Below are positions 16,809-21,079 of a DNA stretch of 21,079 bases, piece by piece (positions within the stretch are counted from its first letter, which is position 1; each line of letters begins with the position of its first letter). The position numbers and the translations under genes were made by a program. The stretch is from contig DGHJ01000034.1 of assembly GCA_002392625.1 (NCBI GenBank), forward strand, positions 9,169-30,247, given 5' to 3'. Source of the stretch: Oscillospiraceae bacterium UBA3851 (GTDB lineage: Bacteria > Bacillota > Clostridia > Oscillospirales > Oscillospiraceae). The notes under the pieces were generated by a model. The model ran no database searches and had not been told where the DNA came from. It saw only the letters and a program-made list of their open reading frames with translations.

Positions 16809-17417
16809 TCAGGTAGAGAACGGCTCCGCCTTCTCTTTGCGTTTATCCTTCTCTTTTTCCTTCTCCTTGCCCTTCTCGCCGTCCTTTTCCTGCAGAGGGA
16901 TCAGCTGCTCGGCCAGGATCCGCGCGAAGGAGGAGATCAGAACGCTTTCCAGTGCCAGGCGGCTCAGACCGCCGCGGTCGTCGTCCATGTCACCCAGGAC
17001 GTCGGCCACCTGAATGTTGAAGAACCGGGCCGTCTTGCGGAACTGGGCGGCGTAATCCTCGTAAGCGGCGCGAACGCCGGCCTCGTCGGTGTCCACTGGC
17101 AGGATGCGGGGGATGTCCGCAATGGAAATGCTCTGCTTCATGGGCAGGATCATCAGCAGATACGCCAGGTGGACGCGGTAGTATTTCCGCTTCACCGGGG
17201 CGGGCATGATCTTCAGCCGCACGTAGTTGTTGATGGCGGAGGAGGAGACGATCCGCTCCCCGCCCTCCGGCAGGAAGGACAGATACTGCTCCAGCAGCGT
17301 CACCACCTGGTCCATATACACGCCGAAATTGGGGATGGCGTCCCACGCCGGCAGGGAATCCTGCTCCGCCAGATGCTCCCACAGGGCCAGCTTGCCCGCG
17401 GTTTTCCCGTCTTCCAT
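16809..17417 (-). CDS. DUF1836 domain protein, putative HTH regulator, with charged tail
   Basis: 202 residues. The region 28-125 fits DUF1836, a Firmicutes family with a winged or MerR-like helix-turn-helix fold and no firmly known target; IPNFGVYMDQVVTLLEQYL (28-46), SSSAINNYVRLKIMP (58-72) and KRKYYRVHLAYLLMI (76-90) are the recognisable blocks. The last 25 residues are almost only Lys, Glu and Asp, a probably disordered charged tail. The start has AAGGAGG seven bases upstream. It has a strong promoter of its own and diverges from the SGNH-DegV operon, so it is a candidate regulator of that operon, which is inference from position only. Confidence 0.8.
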   Translation of the reverse strand: MEDGKTAGKLALWEHLAEQDSLPAWDAIPNFGVYMDQVVTLLEQYLSFLPEGGERIVSSSAINNYVRLKIMPAPVKRKYYRVHLAYLLMILPMKQSISIADIPRILPVDTDEAGVRAAYEDYAAQFRKTARFFNIQVADVLGDMDDDRGGLSRLALESVLISSFARILAEQLIPLQEKDGEKGKEKEKEKDKRKEKAEPFST

Positions 17418-17448
17418 GATCGCGCCTCCTTGCTGTATTTCTGTGTAT

Positions 17449-17477
17449 ATTATAGCACAGGATCACCAATGACGCAA
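17449..17477 (-). promoter_or_regulatory. Sigma-A promoter of the DUF1836 gene
   Basis: Minus strand TTGCGT (17472-17477), 17 bases, perfect TATAAT (17449-17454), extended by TGC. It lies 23 bases from the -35 of the divergent SGNH promoter. Confidence 0.8.
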
Positions 17478-17500
17478 TAGAATATTAACAAAATTGCATG

Positions 17501-17529
17501 TTGACTCTCTGTATCTAATATGATATATT
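17501..17529 (+). promoter_or_regulatory. Promoter of the SGNH hydrolase-DegV operon
   Basis: TTGACT (17501-17506), 17 bases, TATATT (17524-17529). The predicted start near 17536 leaves only about 15 bases of leader, so the ribosome site AGAGGTG (17538-17544) sits almost at the mRNA 5' end. Confidence 0.7.
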
Positions 17530-17541
17530 ACATACAGAGAG
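17505..17541. promoter_or_regulatory. 37-bp palindrome over the SGNH-DegV promoter (candidate operator)
   Basis: CTCTCTGTAT (17505-17514) and ATACAGAGAG (17532-17541) are perfect inverted arms. After one C/C mismatch the inner arms TAATAT and ATATTA (17516-17521, 17525-17530) also pair, around a GAT centre. The palindrome covers the end of the -35, the spacer and the whole -10, so a bound dimer would block RNA polymerase. Confidence 0.75.
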
Positions 17542-17551
17542 GTGATATATT

Positions 17552-18244
17552 ATGTCGTTCGGTGTGTACGTATACGGTGATTCCCTAATGAAAGCCACCA
17601 TGCCGGATCAGGCATTCCGGTATCACTTTCATCTTGACGAGCTGCGGGGGCGCTATCGCAGCGACGGCGTGATGCTGACCAACCGGGCCAAGATGGGCGC
17701 CACCGTCAGCAAGGGGCTGGCCCTGGTGACCCACGACGCGGAGCGGGGGCTGGACGCCCGCTACGCCCTGGTGGCCTACGGCGGCAACGACAGCGACTTT
17801 GACTGGGCGGCGGTGGCCGCCGCGCCGGAGGCGGAGCACCTGCCCCGGACGGAGCTGGGAGCCTTCCGCCGGCTGCTGAGCCAGACGGTGGACGTGCTGC
17901 GCCGCGTCGGGGTCCAGCCGGTGCTGATGAATCTGCCGCCCATCGACGCCGAGCGGTATCTCAGCTTCATCTGCCGCAACGGCCTCAGCCGGGGCAGCAT
18001 CCTGCGCTGGCTGGGGGACGTACAGCATATCTATCGCTTCCAGGAGGCCTATTCCGACGCGGTGACCGGCTTCGCCGCCGGGCACAACGTCCCGCTGATC
18101 GACGTGCGCAGCTCCTTTTTGCTGGACCGTCAGCTGCCGCGGCTCATCGCCGCCGACGGCATCCATCTGACCATGCCCGGCTACGTGAAACTATATGACA
18201 TCCTGACCGGTTGGCTCCGGCGGGAGACAGGAGGAAACCAGTGA
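17552..18244 (+). CDS. SGNH/GDSL hydrolase
   Basis: Cytosolic serine esterase-type hydrolase of 230 residues without signal peptide. The four SGNH blocks are present: GDS with Ser11 (YGDSL), Gly49 in NRAKMGAT, Asn79 in YGGND, and the D202-x2-H205 pair in DGIHLTMPGY. The NLPPID stretch (127-132) is typical of lipase_GDSL_2 members. The substrate may be an acyl ester or acetylated sugar; it is not determinable. The start follows GAGGTGAT. The stop TGA overlaps the start of the DegV gene by four bases, so the two proteins are made together, which suggests a role in lipid or acyl turnover. Confidence 0.9.
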   Translation: MSFGVYVYGDSLMKATMPDQAFRYHFHLDELRGRYRSDGVMLTNRAKMGATVSKGLALVTHDAERGLDARYALVAYGGNDSDFDWAAVAAAPEAEHLPRTELGAFRRLLSQTVDVLRRVGVQPVLMNLPPIDAERYLSFICRNGLSRGSILRWLGDVQHIYRFQEAYSDAVTGFAAGHNVPLIDVRSSFLLDRQLPRLIAADGIHLTMPGYVKLYDILTGWLRRETGGNQ

Positions 18245-19107
18245 TCCAGATTTTTACCGATCTGGCGGCCAATCTGCCGCCCCGCGTGGTGGAGGAGAAC
18301 CACATCGCCCTGCTGCCGCTGAGCTATACGGTGGACGGGGTGGAGATCGATCCCGCCGCGCCCTTTGACGCCATCGAGTTCTACGGCGCCATGCGCAAGG
18401 GTTCCGACGTCAAGACCTCTATGCCCAGCCCCGGCTCCATCCGCGACGTATTCGTGCCGGTGCTGGAGCGGGGCGACGACATCGTGTGTCTGTGCCTTTC
18501 CAGCGGTATCAGCGGCACCTTTGCGCTTCTGCGCATGGTGGCCAAGGAGCTGGAGCAGGAGCATCCGGGCCGTAAAGTGAGGATCCTTGACACCCGCGGC
18601 GCCTCACTGGGTGAGGGGCAGCACGCCGTGGAGGCCGCCCAACTGGCGGCCCAGGGCATGGGCCTTGAGGAGCTGTGCGCCCATCTGGAAAAGCAGATCG
18701 ACCGGATGAACCAGTATTTCGTGGTGGACCAGTTGAAATATCTGCGCAAGACGGGGCGCCTGTGGGGCGGCGCGGCGCTGGCCGGCCAGCTGCTGCAGAT
18801 CAAGCCCATCCTGTTCGGCGATCAGGAGGGCCACATCGTTATGCGGGACAAGGTCCGCGGCAAGAAACGTGCTGTCGAGCGGCTGGCGGAGCTGTACGCC
18901 CAAAAGCGCACAGACCCCGCCGAGCCGGTGGGCATCGCCCAGGCGGACTGCCCGGCGGACGCCCTGCACCTGCAGCACCTGCTGCGCCAGGCGGGCCAGA
19001 CCGGCCCCATCAATATCGTGGGCTACGAGCCCATCACCGGCTCCCACGTAGGCCCCGGCACCCTGGCCCTGTTCTTCTTCGCCGACGAACGGTCCAAGAC
19101 GATGTAA
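18241..19107 (+). CDS. DegV family fatty-acid-binding protein (FakB-like)
   Basis: Cytosolic protein of 288 residues that holds one fatty acid and presents it to a kinase (FakA) to give acyl phosphate for phospholipid synthesis. Ligand-site motifs of the family are visible: TSMPSPG (59-65), SSGISGTF (87-94), YLRKTGRL (167-174) and GSHVGPGTLALFF (267-279) with His269. The start is set at the GTG 18241, with AGGAGG six bases upstream and a GTGA overlap with the SGNH stop; a TTG at 18211 in frame lacks a ribosome site. FakA is not in the window. The family call is firm, the acyl chain preference unknown. Confidence 0.93.
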   Translation: MIQIFTDLAANLPPRVVEENHIALLPLSYTVDGVEIDPAAPFDAIEFYGAMRKGSDVKTSMPSPGSIRDVFVPVLERGDDIVCLCLSSGISGTFALLRMVAKELEQEHPGRKVRILDTRGASLGEGQHAVEAAQLAAQGMGLEELCAHLEKQIDRMNQYFVVDQLKYLRKTGRLWGGAALAGQLLQIKPILFGDQEGHIVMRDKVRGKKRAVERLAELYAQKRTDPAEPVGIAQADCPADALHLQHLLRQAGQTGPINIVGYEPITGSHVGPGTLALFFFADERSKTM

Positions 19108-19128
19108 TTATTTTGAAATGCGCATGAT

Positions 19129-19159
19129 AAAGGACGGGCTGGTGCCCGTCCTTTTGTTT
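19129..19159 (+). terminator. Terminator of the SGNH-DegV operon
   Basis: Perfect 11-bp stem AAAGGACGGGC / GCCCGTCCTTT (19129-19139 with 19144-19154), TGGT loop, then TGTTTG on the plus strand. It may also serve the convergent XRE gene that ends at 19170. Confidence 0.88.
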
Positions 19160-19169
19160 GCTTGGCAGA

Positions 19170-19388
19170 TCAGCGAACATCCGTCCGCCCGGTCAGATAG
19201 TCCAGTGAGGCAGAAAAGCAGTCGGCGATCCTGATGAGAATTTCCAGCTTTGGCTCCCGTGTCATCCGCTCATAGTTTTGATAGGACTTCTCCGTAATGT
19301 CACAGTAAACAGCGACCTGCCACTGGGCGAGTCCTGCCTCCTTACGGCATTGTTTCAGCCTCTGTGCCAGAATTTCCCTAATCTGCAT
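19170..19388 (-). CDS. Small XRE-family transcriptional regulator (second of pair)
   Basis: 72-residue helix-turn-helix protein of the Cro/CI type: RLKQCRKEAGLAQWQVAVYC (10-29), then DITEKSYQNYERM (30-42) and PKLEILIRIADCFSASLDYLTGR (46-68 in two parts, PKLEILIRIAD and CFSASLDYLTGR), the usual end of the fold. I chose the ATG at 19388 because it forms a TGATG junction with the stop of the preceding regulator and gives the length usual for such repressors. A GTG at 19460 would add 24 residues overlapping the upstream gene with GGGAG only three bases away, which is less likely. Two tandem XRE genes suggest a small regulatory circuit from a mobile element. The target is probably the shared intergenic region. 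Confidence 0.82.
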   Translation of the reverse strand: MQIREILAQRLKQCRKEAGLAQWQVAVYCDITEKSYQNYERMTREPKLEILIRIADCFSASLDYLTGRTDVR

Positions 19389-19708
19389 CAAAAGCTGTCC
19401 AATGCACTGCGGATCATCGAGGCTATCATTTTGATCTGCTTGGGTGTCGCTTTTTGCCACAGCTCCCAGAGAACATCCATCTCCCGGATTTCAGGGTCTG
19501 GCAGCACCTCGGCCAGCAGATAAGAGGGGGAAACCTTCAATTCATGACACAGAGAGACAAACACGGGAAGACTGGGCACTTTCGCTCCGGATTCAATCTG
19601 CCGTAGGTATGTCGCGTTAATATGGCAGGCTTCGGACAGTTTTTCGCTGGTAAGACCTGCGTCCTTCCTGGCTATATTGATCTGTTTTCCTAACAGCTTC
19701 TTATCCAT
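19388..19708 (-). CDS. XRE-family transcriptional regulator (first of pair)
   Basis: 106-residue protein with an N-terminal helix-turn-helix (about 7-62): IARKDAGLTSEKLSEACHI, then NATYLRQIESGAKVPSL, ending with SPSYLLAEVLP. A C-terminal extension of about 40 residues, helical in appearance (IREMDVLWELWQKATPKQIK, 74-93), may allow dimerisation. The start has GGAGGTG five bases upstream. It is translationally coupled to the second XRE gene and divergent from the CxxC protein gene. Base composition is lower in GC than the chromosomal neighbours, a sign of transfer. It probably represses its own and the divergent promoter. Confidence 0.88.
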   Translation of the reverse strand: MDKKLLGKQINIARKDAGLTSEKLSEACHINATYLRQIESGAKVPSLPVFVSLCHELKVSPSYLLAEVLPDPEIREMDVLWELWQKATPKQIKMIASMIRSALDSF

Positions 19709-19722
19709 AGAGCACCTCCACC

Positions 19723-19811
19723 GTAAGCCAACAATTCATCTTATGTACTCTTTTAGCTTACATTTTTGTTGACACACGGGAAAGCCACTGATAAACTACA
19801 TAATGTAAGCT
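19723..19811. promoter_or_regulatory. Intergenic operator region with GTAAGC half-sites
   Basis: AGCTTACATT (19755-19764) and AATGTAAGCT (19802-19811) form a perfect 10-bp inverted repeat flanking the plus-strand promoter, and a third GTAAGC lies at 19723-19728 next to the XRE ribosome site. The layout resembles a repressor-controlled divergent region. Confidence 0.6.
19769..19797 (+). promoter_or_regulatory. Promoter of the CxxC protein gene
   Basis: Perfect TTGACA (19769-19774), 17-base spacer, TAAACT (19792-19797), placed between the two arms of the GTAAGC inverted repeat. The right arm directly overlaps the expected transcription start. Confidence 0.7.
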
Positions 19812-19835
19812 TATAGATAACGATGGGGGTGTGAA

Positions 19836-20051
19836 ATGGCTGAGTTCTGCTTGGATTGTCTGAACAAGCTGTGTGGGACGGAGGATCCATCATGGAAGTA
19901 TGTTTTCTCTAGGGAATTGGATTTATGCGAGGAGTGCGGGCAGTGGAAGCATGTGGTGGTTCGAGAAAGGAATAATTATTTTTTGCGCAGGACAGGTTTG
20001 GATATATTTTTGTCAATATGCTATTCTCCAAAAAAGAAGCGTCGTTCATAA
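19836..20051 (+). CDS. Small CxxC-CxxC protein, putative zinc ribbon, function unknown
   Basis: 71 residues starting MAEFCLDCLNKL. Cysteines C5/C8 and C31/C34 make two CxxC knuckles that could bind one zinc; C13 is extra. The C-terminus is basic (KKKRRS). Small proteins beginning MAxFCxxC are common beside conjugative or phage-like elements of Firmicutes, but no function is known to me. The start follows GGGGGTG. It is divergent from the XRE pair and under a perfect -35 promoter flanked by the GTAAGC sites, so its expression is probably controlled by one or both XRE proteins. It could be the payload of a degraded mobile unit. Confidence 0.7.
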   Translation: MAEFCLDCLNKLCGTEDPSWKYVFSRELDLCEECGQWKHVVVRERNNYFLRRTGLDIFLSICYSPKKKRRS

Positions 20052-20054
20052 TCA

Positions 20055-20085
20055 ACACGGGGACAGGTCTGACCTGTCCCCGTGT
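20055..20085. repeat. Perfect 14-bp hairpin, GGGGACAGGT type
   Basis: ACACGGGGACAGGT / ACCTGTCCCCGTGT with a CTG loop, four bases after the CxxC stop codon and facing the end of the sugar mutase gene. No T-run follows on either strand, so it resembles a REP-type palindrome more than a classical terminator, although it may still end both transcripts. Confidence 0.7.
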
Positions 20086-20111
20086 GATTTGGTGTATAGG
20101 AAGGATGCCCC

Positions 20112-21079
20112 TTACTCGGCCAACGTGGCGACCCAGCGGCCGTATTTCTCAAGATTGGCGTCGCGCGCCGCGGCGTCGGCGCCGATGGTCAGCACGTAGA
20201 CCTTGATCTTGGGCTCGGTGCCGCTGGGACGGACCAGGATGGTGGTGCCGTCGGAGAGCTCATAGCGCAGCACGTTGGAGCCCTTCAGCTCCATGGCGCT
20301 CACCGCGCCGGTGGCGCAGTCGATGACGGAGCCGTCGGTGTAGTCCTTCCGGGTGACCACCTTGACTCCGGCGATCTCGGCGGGGGGATCCTGCCGCAAG
20401 CCGGCCATGAGGGCGGCCATCTTAGCCAGGCCGTCCAGACCGGGCATCACCAGGTTGTGGGTCTTTTCGCCGTACCAGCCGTACTTCTCGTAGAGGGCGT
20501 TGATGGCGTCATACAGGGTCATGCCCTTCGTGGCGTACCAGGCGGCCATTTCGGTGAGCAGCATGGAGGCGGTGACGGCGTCCTTATCCCGCACGTAGTC
20601 GCCCAGCATATAGCCGTAGCTCTCTTCGTAGGAGAAGATGACCTTGCCCTCGCCGGCAGCTTCCAGGGCATTCTTTTTCTCGGCCATGAACTTGAAGCCG
20701 GTGAAGGTGTCGTAACAGGTGACGCCGTTGGATTCGGCCACCTTCCGGGCCATCTCGGTGGTGACGATGGTCTTCAGCAGCACGGGGTTTTCCGGCATGG
20801 TGCCGGCGCGGCGCAGTGCGCCGATGAGGTAGTCGGCCAGCAGCACACCGGTCTGGTTGCCGGTGACGGGAATGAAGCTGCCGTCCCTGGCGCGGACCAT
20901 GATGCCCACCCGGTCGCTGTCCGGGTCGGTGCCAAGGATGAAATCGGCGCCTACCTTGTCGGCCAGCTCGATGGCCAGGTAGAAGCCCTCGGGATTCTCC
21001 GGATTGGGGGAGACCACAGTGGGGAAGTTGCCGTCCAGCACCATCTGCTCCTCTACGCAGTACAGGTGCTTCACGCCCA
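20112..21079 (-). CDS. Phospho-sugar mutase (alpha-phosphoglucomutase type; 5' end outside window)
   Basis: Interconverts glucose 1- and 6-phosphate (or a related hexose) for surface polysaccharide and storage metabolism. About 322 C-terminal codons are visible; the catalytic-serine domain is beyond the edge. Visible elements: the Mg2+ loop DPDSDR (bases about 20910-20927), the sugar-binding loop SYEESYGY, and the phosphate loop RPSGTEPKIKVY near the C-terminus. The length past the metal loop (about 270 residues) and EESYGY fit the long PgcA/ManB-type bacterial family of about 570 residues. The frame is open through the window edge, so the internal GTG at 21074 is not a start. The stop is 26 bases from the perfect hairpin. 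Confidence 0.93.
   Translation of the reverse strand, partial: GVKHLYCVEEQMVLDGNFPTVVSPNPENPEGFYLAIELADKVGADFILGTDPDSDRVGIMVRARDGSFIPVTGNQTGVLLADYLIGALRRAGTMPENPVLLKTIVTTEMARKVAESNGVTCYDTFTGFKFMAEKKNALEAAGEGKVIFSYEESYGYMLGDYVRDKDAVTASMLLTEMAAWYATKGMTLYDAINALYEKYGWYGEKTHNLVMPGLDGLAKMAALMAGLRQDPPAEIAGVKVVTRKDYTDGSVIDCATGAVSAMELKGSNVLRYELSDGTTILVRPSGTEPKIKVYVLTIGADAAARDANLEKYGRWVATLAE

Noticed and set aside
19389..19460. N-terminal extension of the second XRE gene from a GTG at 19460
   Set aside because: It would overlap the first XRE gene by 73 bases, has a poor ribosome site spacing and lies outside the helix-turn-helix; the ATG in the TGATG junction is preferred.

Overview
The window looks like chromosome from a GC-rich member of the Clostridia, most likely an Oscillospiraceae-type gut anaerobe of the Flavonifractor/Lawsonibacter/Intestinimonas kind. 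The grounds are strong AGGAGG-type ribosome binding sites, sigma-A promoters with 17-base spacers, backbone genes of roughly 60-65% GC by eye, and gene content (K+-dependent membrane pyrophosphatase, butyryltransferase-type phosphate acyltransferase, DegV/FakB, DUF1836, ECF S component). The genus is inferred. Genes are short transcription units on both strands, separated by clear hairpin terminators; no tRNA, rRNA, CRISPR or integrase gene was seen.

Layout. 1-1.8 kb: oligoendopeptidase F (cut by the window edge) and free methionine-(R)-sulfoxide reductase, both minus, each with its own promoter. 1.9-2.9 kb: voltage-gated K+ channel, plus. 2.9-4.9 kb: M28 peptidase and an ECF transporter S component, minus. 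5.0-8.1 kb: ion-pumping pyrophosphatase hppA followed by a phosphate acyltransferase, one minus operon. 8.3-9.9 kb: smpB, a cyclophilin and ssrA (tmRNA), plus, so both core parts of trans-translation sit together, with a REP-like hairpin before ssrA. 10.1-12.6 kb: a lower-GC restriction-modification operon of the AvaI/BsoBI family, minus, just beyond the tmRNA 3' end. 12.9-14.4 kb: DUF3267 membrane metalloprotease and an EamA transporter, plus. 14.5-16.7 kb: Nudix hydrolase (minus) and polysaccharide flippase (plus). 16.8-19.1 kb: DUF1836 regulator (minus), divergent from an SGNH hydrolase-DegV operon whose promoter lies inside a 37-bp palindrome. 19.2-20.1 kb: a second lower-GC patch with two XRE regulators divergent from a small CxxC protein. 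20.1 kb to the end: phospho-sugar mutase, minus, cut by the edge.

The most notable observation joins a gene to the whole window. The endonuclease carries the exact D-x27-E-x-K-x10-H spacing of BsoBI, which cuts CYCGRG. Reading all 21 kb by eye I found only one CYCGRG site, where base composition alone predicts about 40. This fits restriction-driven site avoidance and suggests that the system, or one of the same specificity, has long been present in this lineage. Other points to follow up are the palindrome over the SGNH-DegV promoter, the GTAAGC half-sites in the XRE/CxxC intergenic region, and an Asp (GAC) resume codon in the tmRNA tag frame.
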